Position numbers and translations under genes: made by a program. DNA of 30,786 nucleotides, taken from the NCBI GenBank assembly GCA_034436375.1, contig DAOTVS010000150.1, forward strand, positions 1-30,786, written 5' to 3'. Positions 24,139 to 30,786 of the stretch are shown one piece after another (the stretch's first letter is position 1; every line of letters starts with the position of its first letter). This stretch comes from DAOTVS01 sp034436375. GTDB taxonomy: Bacteria > Chloroflexota > Anaerolineae > SpSt-313. The notes beneath the pieces are model-generated. The model had not been told where the DNA came from and searched no databases. It worked only from the letters and a program-made list of their open reading frames with translations.

Positions 24139-24555
24139 CTATCTGCCGAGCAGAGTGGTAAACTGGTAATGATGATCCTCTTCATCGGTGAGGATCTTTT
24201 CAAAGAGCAAGCGCGTAACGGGATCGTTTTCGGCGGTTGCCAGGGCGATAATCTCCTTGTACATGGCAATCGCCTCTTCCTCGGCTGTGACGTCCTTGGC
24301 CAGCATCTCTTCGACGGTGCCGCCGACCTGGATGGGCGCCGGTTTGGTCGTGGGGACGCCTTGCAGGTAATCAAGACGCTCGGCAATCACTTCCGCGTGC
24401 TTCATCTCCGCAATGGCCACACTTCTGAAAACACCGCCGATCGCCTCAGAGTGGAGCCCAACCACCATCACGTGTTGCCACATATACTGGATCGAAACCT
24501 GCAGCTCCCGCGCGATAGCCTGATTGAGCATGGCCAACAACTTTTCAGACGCCAT
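24139..24555 (-). CDS. Bacterioferritin-like ferritin
   Basis: 138 residues, a four-helix ferritin. Di-iron ligands fall at the expected places: Glu17, Glu50 and His53 in AIAEMKHAE, Glu93 or nearby in AEEEAIAMYKE, then Glu125 and His128 in DEEDHHY. Met51 next to Glu50 matches the haem-ligand Met of bacterioferritin. It is about 20 residues shorter than E. coli Bfr at the C-terminus. It stores iron and consumes peroxide or oxygen at the di-iron site. GGAGG lies 10 nt before the ATG. It has its own consensus sigma-70 promoter, overlapping the end of the response-regulator gene, and a hairpin in its leader. Confidence 0.8.
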   Translation of the reverse strand: MASEKLLAMLNQAIARELQVSIQYMWQHVMVVGLHSEAIGGVFRSVAIAEMKHAEVIAERLDYLQGVPTTKPAPIQVGGTVEEMLAKDVTAEEEAIAMYKEIIALATAENDPVTRLLFEKILTDEEDHHYQFTTLLGR

Positions 24556-24615
24556 AGGTAGACTACCTCCAATCGACAGAAGACGAAAAGCGGCGGCAGC
24601 ATGACCTGCGACGCA

Positions 24616-24639
24616 CCGCAGGGTTGCCCAACCCTACGG
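24616..24639 (-). repeat. Hairpin repeat in the bacterioferritin leader
   Basis: CCGTAGGGTTG-GG-CAACCCTGCGG on the minus strand forms an 11-pair stem (one G-U) between the promoter and the gene. The 'GTAGGGTTGGGCAACCC' style is a repetitive intergenic element; it could also affect mRNA stability. Confidence 0.55.
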
Positions 24640-24641
24640 TC

Positions 24642-24670
24642 ATTGTACAGGACACAAGATCAGTTGTCAA
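24642..24670 (-). promoter_or_regulatory. Consensus sigma-70 promoter of the bacterioferritin gene
   Basis: Minus-strand TTGACA (24665-24670), 17-bp spacer, TACAAT (24642-24647). The -35 overlaps the last codons of the response regulator. Confidence 0.85.
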
Positions 24671-25382
24671 CCGATTCTTCAGGTTTCGGCACAAAGCGGT
24701 AGCCCAGGCCGCGCCAGGTCAAAATGCGCCTGGGCCGGCGCGGGTTCTCCTCGATGCGGTTGCGCAGATACCAGATGTAGAGGCTGAGGTAGCGCGTATC
24801 GGACTCGTACTCGGGGCCCCACACCTGCTGCAGCAGCTCCTGATGAGGGACAGTGCGGCCAGCGTGACGCACAAGGTAGGCCAAAAGGTCAAACTCCTTG
24901 GGCGTCAACGCGACAGGGTTCCCGCCGATTGTGGCCTTGCGCGCCAGCATATCGATCGACACATCTCCTGCCTGGTAGTGGCGATTGTGCTGTACAGTGG
25001 GGTTGCGCGCTGCTCGCCGCAGAAGGGCTTCAATGCGGGCCTTGAGCACGGCCAGACTGAAAGGCTTGGTCACGTAATCGTCAGCCCCCATCTGCAGGCC
25101 ACGCAATAGATCGGAGGAATCGGACTTGGCAGTGAGCATCAGGATAGGGAGGTTGGAGACCTGGCGTAGCCGGCGACAGACTTCCCAACCATCGCAGCCA
25201 GGCATGATAATATCCAGAATCACCAGATCGGGGTGCGCCTGATAGAACTGGCGCAAGCCTTCCTGGGCATCATAGGCTACGACAGTCGCCATCCCGTCGT
25301 CGAGCAGGGACTCTTGGATGAGCTCCACCAGAGCAGGTTCATCGTCGATGATCAGAATCTTGGGTTTGCCCGTCTGTCCCAT
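24660..25382 (-). CDS. OmpR/PhoB-type response regulator
   Basis: 240 residues. The receiver domain (1-120) has KILIIDDEPAL, phospho-acceptor Asp57 in LVILDIIMPGCDGWE, Thr in MLTAK and Lys in DYVTKPF. The winged-helix DNA-binding domain (about 140-235) has ALTPKEFDLLAYLVRHAGRT, WGPEYESDTRYLSLYIWYLR and a C-terminal TWRGLGYRF. The ATG used has AGAGGA upstream; the in-frame extension to 25481 is not family-like. No kinase gene is adjacent, so its partner is elsewhere (the hybrid kinase at 8342-10585 is one candidate). A palindrome-covered promoter lies 255 nt upstream. Confidence 0.92.
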   Translation of the reverse strand: MGQTGKPKILIIDDEPALVELIQESLLDDGMATVVAYDAQEGLRQFYQAHPDLVILDIIMPGCDGWEVCRRLRQVSNLPILMLTAKSDSSDLLRGLQMGADDYVTKPFSLAVLKARIEALLRRAARNPTVQHNRHYQAGDVSIDMLARKATIGGNPVALTPKEFDLLAYLVRHAGRTVPHQELLQQVWGPEYESDTRYLSLYIWYLRNRIEENPRRPRRILTWRGLGYRFVPKPEESVDN

Positions 25383-25638
25383 GGTTATCCTCTGCGGGGT
25401 GCAATGGCGCCGGAGGAAACAGGCGGAGACTCGCGAACGGACAAGATCGCCTCTTGCCTGATGGGAATGCAACAGTGTCATCCCCAGAGAGCGCGACCGC
25501 CAGTATCCTGCGACTCGGTTTGATCACACGCGAGTACTACCGAAGGGTAATCAGGGGTACCAAGGTCTTCTCGTCATGCGGATGGATGGCTAAGATGTAA
25601 ACCTGCACCGCTGATAGCGCACTGCGGATCAACCACAC

Positions 25639-25673
25639 TTCTGTATTATATACAGAATATCGCTACTTCGCAA
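25639..25673 (-). promoter_or_regulatory. Sigma-70 promoter with palindromic operator upstream of the response regulator
   Basis: Minus-strand TTGCGA (25668-25673), 17-bp spacer, TATAAT (25645-25650). The -10 box is inside a perfect inverted repeat TTCTGTAT-TAT-ATACAGAA (25639-25657). A protein bound there would block the promoter, so repression or autoregulation is likely. The leader to the response regulator would be about 255 nt. Confidence 0.65.
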
Positions 25674-25802
25674 GAGAGCCACCCTCGCTGGTTTGCATCC
25701 AAGATACGCCAGCGAGTTCACGGCCAACAGGCTGCCGTCAGAGGCGCTCTGCCCTGGCAGCCGGGCCCTACGCTTCGCGCTACCCCGGTACAGGGCCTGT
25801 TG

Positions 25803-25856
25803 GGGGTCAGGCATGTCCGGCCGCCCCCGTGGGGGCGGCCGGACATGCCTGACCCC
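25803..25856. repeat. Perfect 26-bp inverted repeat with 2-nt centre
   Basis: Arms 25803-25828 and 25831-25856 are exact complements around GT; each begins or ends with GGGGTCAGGCATGTCCGG or its complement. It lies in the gap of about 800 nt (25383-26188) that otherwise holds only promoters and no gene I can support. It resembles REP-like elements mobilised by Y1 transposases. It also sits about 150 bp before the predicted sigma-54 start at 25982, a typical enhancer distance. Confidence 0.85.
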
Positions 25857-25955
25857 ATTTCCCCGATTGAGGTCGGGCGGCAGTGTGGCGGAAAAGCCGG
25901 CTGCAACCTGGGCGGCGCAACGAAGAGTAGCCGGTGCGGCCATGGCAATATCAGA

Positions 25956-25971
25956 TGGCATGCTTCTTGCT
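25956..25971 (+). promoter_or_regulatory. Sigma-54 promoter of the LPVTG surface-protein gene
   Basis: TGGCATGCTTCTTGCT with exact -24/-12 spacing, 218 nt before the ATG at 26189. No supported gene lies between, so the leader is long (about 207 nt). Confidence 0.82.
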
Positions 25972-26188
25972 GCAAGAGGAAAAGGCCGTTCCCGGGTTCC
26001 CTCTCCTGACGTTACCGACCCATTGTCGAATCGGGAGGGAGCGAAGCTGGAGCTGTGCTGGCCATGTCAATCATGATCCCGCCGCTTGAGGTCCCTTGGG
26101 CACAGCTTTGGTCTCGCTGCTCCGATTCTCGTACCCCTTTCCCATGTCAATCTAGACCGGGGTCGACTCTATAGAGGAGAATGAGACC

Positions 26189-27370
26189 ATGAGGACGGAT
26201 AAGGCAAGGGCTGCCTTGGCATTTGCAGCCCTGACAGTCCTGCTAATGGTTCTGGCCACAGCGCTGCCAGTTTTCGCTTCACCACAAACACCGGCAGCTT
26301 CCCCGCAAGCATCCAAATCTGACCAGGGGCAGGAACTGCCCACTGTCGCTCGGCCCACTGTGGTGCTGCCCACACTATCCATACCCAGAGATGTCGGTAC
26401 ATCGGAACAAGCAGCGCCTACCACCTCGACGGACTTGGCCATCAGCGAACAGAACAAAGCTGCAACGCCTTCCACGGTCAGTACACAGCCGCCCACCTCT
26501 GAGTCGGGCCGTGTTTCGGACGAGGCGACAGGGGGCGTGATCAGGGCCTGTATACCCAATACACCAACAAATACCCGTTACTGCACCAAGACGCCCAATG
26601 CGACAGCCACTGCCAAGGCAGCCACGACCGCAACAGCCGCCGCTGGCGCCAGTGGAACAGCGACGGCTGCCGCTCAGACAGCTACGGCCGAAGCTGCAGT
26701 CACCCCAACCGCATCGAACACCCCTGAAGTATGCCCACCGACACAAACGCCAATTCTCTGTCAAACAGCCACCGCTGCCGCCAACATGACCGCGACGGCT
26801 GTCGCCGGCATCAGTGGAACGGCCACAGCGGCCGCCCAGACAGCGACGGCAGCAGCGGCAACGGCCACGGCGACCGAGACCCAAACGGCGACACCGACGG
26901 GAACCCTGAGTGTGACGCCGACCGAGACTCTGCCCCCAAGCGAAACACCGACGGTTAATGCGACGGCCACTGCTGCCGCCAACATGACCGCGACGGCTGT
27001 CGCCGGCGTCAGTGGAACGGCCACAGCGGCCGCCCAGACAGCGACGGCAGCAGCGGCGACGGCCACGCCGACAGGGACTCTGACTATAACGGCTACCGCC
27101 ACAAGCACACCCGTGCCCCCAACCTCGGTGCCGGCAACCAGCACCAGTGTCGCTACTGCAGTGCTGGCCGTGGCCGTAACCCCTACGACAACGCCCACGA
27201 CCAGGGTCGCTGTGACGGCATCGGTCGTGCCGACGGCAGTCCTTGCCGTCTCGCGGCTGCCGGTCACGGGTGAGGTGCCACTGGCTTCGAGCATCACATC
27301 GGCCATGCCGATGATCTCGTTGTTGTTGTTGGCTCTGCCTGGTCTGCTCTCTCTCAGAAAACGGCACTAG
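26189..27370 (+). CDS. Thr/Ala-rich surface protein with LPxTG-type sorting signal
   Basis: 393 residues. A Sec signal peptide (about 1-30, ending PVFAS) is followed by a long low-complexity region rich in Thr, Ala, Pro and Ser. It has three related blocks of the type NMTATAVAGISGTATAAAQT separated by TPT-rich spacers. The C-terminus is a cell-wall sorting signal: LPVTG at 357-361, a hydrophobic stretch and the basic tail LRKRH. It is likely exported and attached by a sortase, acting as a stalk or heavily O-glycosylated cover; no catalytic domain is seen. The four Cys (CIPN, RYCTK, EVCPP, ILCQT) are unusual in such a protein. AGGAG lies 9 nt before the ATG. Driven by a sigma-54 promoter. The neighbouring gene at 28954 encodes a small paralogue in design. 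Confidence 0.8.
   Translation: MRTDKARAALAFAALTVLLMVLATALPVFASPQTPAASPQASKSDQGQELPTVARPTVVLPTLSIPRDVGTSEQAAPTTSTDLAISEQNKAATPSTVSTQPPTSESGRVSDEATGGVIRACIPNTPTNTRYCTKTPNATATAKAATTATAAAGASGTATAAAQTATAEAAVTPTASNTPEVCPPTQTPILCQTATAAANMTATAVAGISGTATAAAQTATAAAATATATETQTATPTGTLSVTPTETLPPSETPTVNATATAAANMTATAVAGVSGTATAAAQTATAAAATATPTGTLTITATATSTPVPPTSVPATSTSVATAVLAVAVTPTTTPTTRVAVTASVVPTAVLAVSRLPVTGEVPLASSITSAMPMISLLLLALPGLLSLRKRH
26774..27070 (+). repeat. Near-perfect direct DNA repeat, period 198 bp
   Basis: The stretch of about 100 bp starting gctgccgccaacatgaccgc at 26774 recurs at 26972, offset 198 bp, with only a few changes. A more diverged third copy lies near 26616-26700. All are in frame inside the LPVTG protein gene, so copy number could change by recombination without a frameshift. 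Confidence 0.8.
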
Positions 27371-27376
27371 AAGGCC

Positions 27377-27414
27377 AGGGGCTGAGTGGGGTGTACACCC
27401 CACTCAGCCCCTTT
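27377..27414 (+). terminator. Perfect 36-bp palindrome, terminator of the LPVTG gene
   Basis: AGGGGCTGAGTGGGGTGT followed by its exact complement (27377-27412), then TTTA. It starts 7 nt after the stop. The short U-tract leaves room for read-through into the propeller gene, which has no promoter of its own in the 26 nt that remain. Confidence 0.75.
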
Positions 27415-27440
27415 ACATTGAAAGGAGGGCCCCTTTACCC

Positions 27441-28811
27441 ATGCACATCCTCGAGCGGGTAAGGCCAGGGACCCGCTTTGCCGGGCCAGAAAACATAGAA
27501 CTCCCTGCGGGCTATACAATCGAGCCGATAGTGGAGAACCTGAACTATCCTTCAGCAGTGAGCTGGGATGCGGACCAGAACATGCTCATCGCCGAGAGTG
27601 GTTTTACCTCTGGCCGTTGGGCGCAGACCGAGGTGCGTATTCTGCGTCGTGACCCAGGCGGCGCCCTGAGCACGGTAGCGGCCGGTTTCGAGCCGCCCAT
27701 CAACGATATCACGGTTGCCGGCGGTCTGCTCTACGTTTCTCACCGGGGGAGAATTTCGTTGGTCGAGGATGGGCGCATCCGCGACCTGATCACGGGGCTG
27801 CCATCGGGGGGTCTGCACCAGAACAACGCCCTGGTGTTCGGCCCCGATGGGCGCCTTTACTTTGGCCAGGGTACAGTGAGCAATGCGGGTGTGGTGGATT
27901 CCGCAGCGTTGGCCCAGTTACACCGCACCCATCAGCTGGCAGCGCACGACCTGCCAGGGGCCACCGTAGTCCTGGCCGGCAGGAACCTGCCGAGTCGCGA
28001 CCCGGAGACAGGGCAAACGCGGATGACGGGGGCCTTTATGCCCTGGGGGAGCCCTTCGCAGCCAGGGCAGCGTATTGCTGGCGTGCGACCTGGCCAGGCG
28101 GCGAGCGGCTCGATTATGAGCGCGCGCCCCGATGGCTCGGACCTGCGGGTCTTTGCCTGGGGATTCCGCAATCCCTTTGGCCTGGTATTCGGACCCGGGT
28201 CGCGGCTCTTTGTCACCCAGCAGGGCGCCCAGCCCCTGGACCCACGGCCGATTTTCGGTGATGTCGATACGCTCTGGGTGGTGGATGAGGGGGGCTGGTA
28301 TGGCTGGCCCGATTTCTACGGCGGCACGCCCGTTACCGACCTGGATAATACCCCCCTGGAGTTCTTACTGACCAACCATGCCGAGCTCCTGGGCAACCGC
28401 AAGGCTCCACCTCGCCCGGTTATGGACCTTGGCCAGGTTGGTGTGGGCAAGCTGGATTTCTGCCTGCACCCCGAATTTGGCTTTGCCCACCAGGCCTTTG
28501 TGGCCGAATTCGGGCCACTGCTGCCCCCCAGCGCAAGCCCGGAACCCTGCCTCCCTCTGGGGCACCGGATTGTGCGTATTGACCTGGAGCAGGGCTCGAT
28601 CAGCGATTTTTGTATCAATCGCAGCCGCATGCCGGCTTCCATGCGGGGCAACAGCGGTGGGCTGGAACGGCCCATCGAAGCCAAGTTCGGCCCCGACGGC
28701 AACCTTTACATTGTCGATTTCGGCATCGTGGAGTACCGGCAAGAGCTGGGCGATTGGCTGGCGACTGCGGAGACGGGTATCGTCTGGCGGGTAGCGCGCA
28801 CCGGTTTCTGA
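27441..28811 (+). CDS. Glucose/sorbosone dehydrogenase-like beta-propeller protein
   Basis: 456 residues resembling the GSDH (soluble PQQ sugar dehydrogenase-like) six-bladed propeller: ELPAGYTIEPIVENLNYPSA at the start, LHQNNALVFGPDGRLYFGQG with the conserved His, 'FAWGFRNPFGLVFGPGSRLF', 'EGGWYGWPDFYGG', and a terminal 'FGPDGNLYIVDFG'. Classical enzymes oxidise aldoses using PQQ outside the membrane. This one has no signal peptide at the chosen ATG, so either it is cytoplasmic or the fold serves another purpose. AAAGGAGG lies about 11 nt before the ATG. It sits between two LPxTG-protein genes and downstream of a strong palindromic terminator, so it is probably expressed by read-through. Confidence 0.75.
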   Translation: MHILERVRPGTRFAGPENIELPAGYTIEPIVENLNYPSAVSWDADQNMLIAESGFTSGRWAQTEVRILRRDPGGALSTVAAGFEPPINDITVAGGLLYVSHRGRISLVEDGRIRDLITGLPSGGLHQNNALVFGPDGRLYFGQGTVSNAGVVDSAALAQLHRTHQLAAHDLPGATVVLAGRNLPSRDPETGQTRMTGAFMPWGSPSQPGQRIAGVRPGQAASGSIMSARPDGSDLRVFAWGFRNPFGLVFGPGSRLFVTQQGAQPLDPRPIFGDVDTLWVVDEGGWYGWPDFYGGTPVTDLDNTPLEFLLTNHAELLGNRKAPPRPVMDLGQVGVGKLDFCLHPEFGFAHQAFVAEFGPLLPPSASPEPCLPLGHRIVRIDLEQGSISDFCINRSRMPASMRGNSGGLERPIEAKFGPDGNLYIVDFGIVEYRQELGDWLATAETGIVWRVARTGF

Positions 28812-28844
28812 GAAAAAGCAACACTTTGTCTCTCGGACTTTAGA

Positions 28845-28860
28845 TGGCACGATTGTTGCT
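28845..28860 (+). promoter_or_regulatory. Sigma-54 promoter of the LPTTG surface-protein gene
   Basis: TGGCACGATTGTTGCT, the closest of the set to the textbook consensus, 94 nt before the ATG at 28954. A 9-bp GGCGGGGCA/TGCCCCGCC stem follows in the leader (28861-28898). Confidence 0.88.
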
Positions 28861-28953
28861 GGCGGGGCAGGGAGAGCGGAAAGCGCATTTGCCCCGCCCT
28901 CGCTCGGAACTTGCCTAGATGCAGCAAGGGAGGAAAAGTCTCTGGAGGAGGAA

Positions 28954-29358
28954 GTGATGAGGAAAGGTCTGCTGCAGCTGATTGCTGTGGGCCTCGTGGT
29001 AGCACTCCTGCTGCTGGCAGTGCCCTGGGCAGCGTTGGCGCAGACTCCAACGCCGACTACCGGCGCTGTGACGGCCACGCCGCTTCCAACGCGGACGGCG
29101 ACAGTGCGAGCGGCTACAAGCACCGCTACGCGGGTGACAACGGCCGTGCCGACTGCTACAAGGGCGCCTGCAACAGCAGTGCCCGCAACGACTGTGCCCA
29201 CAGCAGTGCCTGCGGTGGTGGCCACTGCCACGCCAGCGGTACTGCCGACTACCGGTTCAGAGAAGAGCCTGGGTGGGGTAGTTGGCTGGCTACCATTGCT
29301 TGCGCTTTTCCTGCTGGCTGTGCCGACAGCAGTCGGCCTGAGAGCCAGGAATAAGTGA
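28954..29358 (+). CDS. Small Thr-rich surface protein with LPTTG sorting signal
   Basis: 134 residues. Sec signal peptide (about 1-29, ending AALA), a Thr/Ala/Pro/Val-rich spacer of about 65 residues (repeats such as TPTPTTGAVTATPLPTRTAT), and a sorting signal LPTTG at 97-101 followed by a hydrophobic helix and the basic tail LRARNK. It looks like a short version of the protein at 26189, without Cys. It is probably wall- or membrane-anchored and O-glycosylated. GGAGGAGG lies shortly before the ATG. Its own sigma-54 promoter drives it, and a terminator follows. Confidence 0.78.
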   Translation: MMRKGLLQLIAVGLVVALLLLAVPWAALAQTPTPTTGAVTATPLPTRTATVRAATSTATRVTTAVPTATRAPATAVPATTVPTAVPAVVATATPAVLPTTGSEKSLGGVVGWLPLLALFLLAVPTAVGLRARNK

Positions 29359-29372
29359 ACTGAGTTGCTTTG

Positions 29373-29408
29373 GGGGCGGGCGAGCAAAGATCTCGTCCGC
29401 CCCTTTTT
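29373..29408 (+). terminator. Terminator of the LPTTG gene
   Basis: GGGGCGGGCGAG and CTCGTCCGCCCC (12 bp, one G-U pair), 7-nt loop, then TTTTT. It separates convergent genes. Confidence 0.85.
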
Positions 29409-29414
29409 CATCCT

Positions 29415-30608
29415 CTACCCCTCAGGCAGGCGCGATTCGCCATCGGGGCTGAAAAGGTGGATGGCTTCCACATTGATAGCCAGGGGCAACGTATCGCCGG
29501 GCTGGACGTGCAAATCCTCCGACACCTGGGCTACCAGGCGGCGATTACCGAGCATAAAGTAGACGAGTTGGAGGCGCTGGGCAAAGATAGGCTCCACCAG
29601 GTCGATGGTTGCCCGGAAGGCGCTCTGTGGGTCCAGGCGCAGATGCTCAGGCCGCACGCCGACCAGCACAGATTGCCCGGCCACAGCAGCCTCGCGCCAG
29701 TGCGCCGGCAGGGGCAGCGAGAGACCATCGGCTGCCTGCAAGCGCCCCTCATCCAAACGGGCCGGGAAGAGGTTCATGGGCGGAATGCCCAAGAACCCGG
29801 CCACATAGGCGTTGCGGGGCCGCTGGTAGAGCTCGGTATAGGTGCCCACCTGGTCTATCTGACCGTTACGCATGATAGCCAGGCGGTCGCCCAGAGAGAT
29901 GGCCTCAGCCTGATCGTGGGTCACATAGAGCGCCGTAATGGCAAAGCGGCGCAGCAGGCGCTTGATCTCAATCCGCGTCTGTGTGCGCAGCTTGGCATCG
30001 AGATTGGAGAGGGGCTCATCGAAGAGAAAGAGCCTGGGGTCGCGCACAATACAGCGGGCAATGGCGACACGCTGCTGCTCGCCACCCGAGAGAGTGGGCG
30101 GCTTGCGGGAAAGGAGGCGCTCAAAGCCGATGCCCATGATCTCGGAGGTAATGCGCACCCGTTCAGGGATCTCATACTCGCGCTTGTGCAGGCGGAAAAA
30201 GAAGCCCAGGTTGTCTCGCGATTCCCAATGGGGGTAGAGGGCATAGTTCTGAAAGACCATGCCGATGCCCCGGTCCTTGGGGGCGACGTTAATCATATCC
30301 TGCCCGTCATAGAGCACTCGCCCCCGGGCAGGCGCTTGCAGGCCCGCCACCACGCGTAGCAGTGTCGATTTGCCGCAGCCAGAAGGCCCCACGATGCAGA
30401 TCGTCTCGCCATCAGCGACCTGGAGGTTGCAGTGATCGAGGGCAACCACGCGGCTGCCGGTCTGAACGCTGGGCGCTCCATCCTCCTCAGGCGCCGGAAC
30501 CGGCAAGCCCCTACCGGCAGGCTGTCTCTCCTCGCCGCGACGAAAGACACTGCTCAATGCATCCCGCTCAAAGGTTACACTGACATCCTCGACCGTTATT
30601 GATGACAT
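29415..30608 (-). CDS. ABC transporter ATPase, MalK/MsmK/UgpC type
   Basis: 397 residues. Walker A GPSGCGKST (Lys80), signature LSGGEQQRVAIARCIV, Walker B LFLFDEPLSNLDAKLRTQ, H-loop YVTHDQAEA, and a C-terminal TOBE/OB regulatory domain (about 275-397). This type energises CUT1 sugar importers and is often shared by several. It is encoded alone here, and the sugar operon at 2703-6876 lacks an ATPase, so it may serve that operon. Odd: about 38 extra residues near the N-terminus (about 14-50, FRRGEERQPAGRGLPVPAPE) push Walker A from the usual position near 42 to 80. A run of nine G directly precedes the ATG. Confidence 0.94.
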   Translation of the reverse strand: MSSITVEDVSVTFERDALSSVFRRGEERQPAGRGLPVPAPEEDGAPSVQTGSRVVALDHCNLQVADGETICIVGPSGCGKSTLLRVVAGLQAPARGRVLYDGQDMINVAPKDRGIGMVFQNYALYPHWESRDNLGFFFRLHKREYEIPERVRITSEIMGIGFERLLSRKPPTLSGGEQQRVAIARCIVRDPRLFLFDEPLSNLDAKLRTQTRIEIKRLLRRFAITALYVTHDQAEAISLGDRLAIMRNGQIDQVGTYTELYQRPRNAYVAGFLGIPPMNLFPARLDEGRLQAADGLSLPLPAHWREAAVAGQSVLVGVRPEHLRLDPQSAFRATIDLVEPIFAQRLQLVYFMLGNRRLVAQVSEDLHVQPGDTLPLAINVEAIHLFSPDGESRLPEG

Positions 30609-30658
30609 GGCCCCCCCCCAGCAAAAGCACCCGCCAGTGAGCTATCACAACTCAGGAT

Positions 30659-30687
30659 AGTATAACCCTGCCGCAGCAACTCGGCAA
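30659..30687 (-). promoter_or_regulatory. Sigma-70 promoter of the ABC ATPase gene
   Basis: Minus-strand TTGCCG (30682-30687), 17-bp spacer, TATACT (30659-30664), about 50 nt before the ATG. Confidence 0.7.
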
Positions 30688-30709
30688 TTGGCGTGGCCCT
30701 ATCCAGAAC

Positions 30710-30725
30710 TGGCATGATTCTTGCT
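30710..30725 (+). promoter_or_regulatory. Sigma-54 promoter pointing out of the window
   Basis: TGGCATGATTCTTGCT with exact -24/-12 spacing. It is divergent from the ATPase gene; the gene it drives lies beyond 30786. The last 60 nt contain no start that I can assign. Confidence 0.82.
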
Positions 30726-30786
30726 CCCCTCCTGCTGATATGCTCCGCACAAACCCGGTCCTGATCCAGAAGGGGTGTGGTGGGTC

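Noticed and set aside
25629..26076. Frames of 85-127 codons on both strands around the 26-bp palindrome
   Set aside because: They owe their length to the GC-rich palindrome, have no ribosome sites and no recognisable protein.
26064..26174. 36-codon ATG frame between the sigma-54 promoter and the LPVTG gene
   Set aside because: GGAG is 11 nt away and composition is unconvincing; it could be a leader peptide but support is too weak.
1..30786. tRNA, rRNA, CRISPR array, transposase or integrase genes
   Set aside because: None seen on reading both strands; short repeats present do not form arrays and no recombinase-like protein is encoded.

Overview
The window is GC-rich, tightly packed bacterial DNA with good Shine-Dalgarno sites. 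The gene content (a Tat-lipoprotein sugar-binding protein, GH116 and GH42 glycosidases, DUF4342, GerW-like and BON-domain proteins, and Thr/Ala-rich surface proteins with LPxTG ends) suggests a member of the Chloroflexota (Anaerolineae/Caldilineae-like). That is an inference from gene content; no rRNA or tRNA gene was seen.

Layout. (1) 1-6876, minus strand: a sugar-uptake operon read in the order Tat-lipoprotein binding protein, perfect 24-bp intercistronic hairpin, two MalF/MalG-type permeases, YesL/DUF624-like membrane protein, GH116 glycosidase. It has no ATPase gene; a MalK/MsmK-type ATPase lies at 29415-30608 and may serve it. (2) 7126-12662: a divergent fused regulator (HTH-like region, degenerate ATPase domain, receiver), a membrane hybrid histidine kinase whose 3' end overlaps it by 68 bp tail to tail, and ftsH. 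(3) 12791-15040: a probable decayed GH4 glycosidase fragment followed by a GH42 beta-galactosidase. (4) 15041-16974: a UraA-type uracil permease behind an elaborate leader: consensus promoter, about 200 nt of structured RNA ending in a terminator, then a 24-codon leader peptide with a strong ribosome site that runs into a second strong terminator. (5) 17093-19220: small membrane/GerW-like genes, a heptad-type inverted repeat and a DUF4342 protein with 27-29-residue repeats. (6) 19316-24025: a PDZ-Lon protease, a BON-BON-small-protein cluster and an Fe-S flavoenzyme of the 2,4-dienoyl-CoA reductase type. (7) 24139-25382: bacterioferritin and an OmpR-type response regulator. (8) 25956-29358: two LPxTG-type surface proteins flanking a glucose/sorbosone dehydrogenase-like propeller. 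(9) The MalK-type ATPase.

The most striking signal is a set of six near-identical 16-bp sigma-54 promoters (TGGCAYG-N4-TTGCT, GG and GC exactly 10 bp apart) confined to the right-hand third. Five lie 43-218 nt before genes for the PDZ-Lon protease, the BON pair, the flavoenzyme and both LPxTG proteins; the sixth points out of the window. They look like one envelope-related sigma-54 regulon. The second main finding is the double-attenuator leader of the uracil permease.
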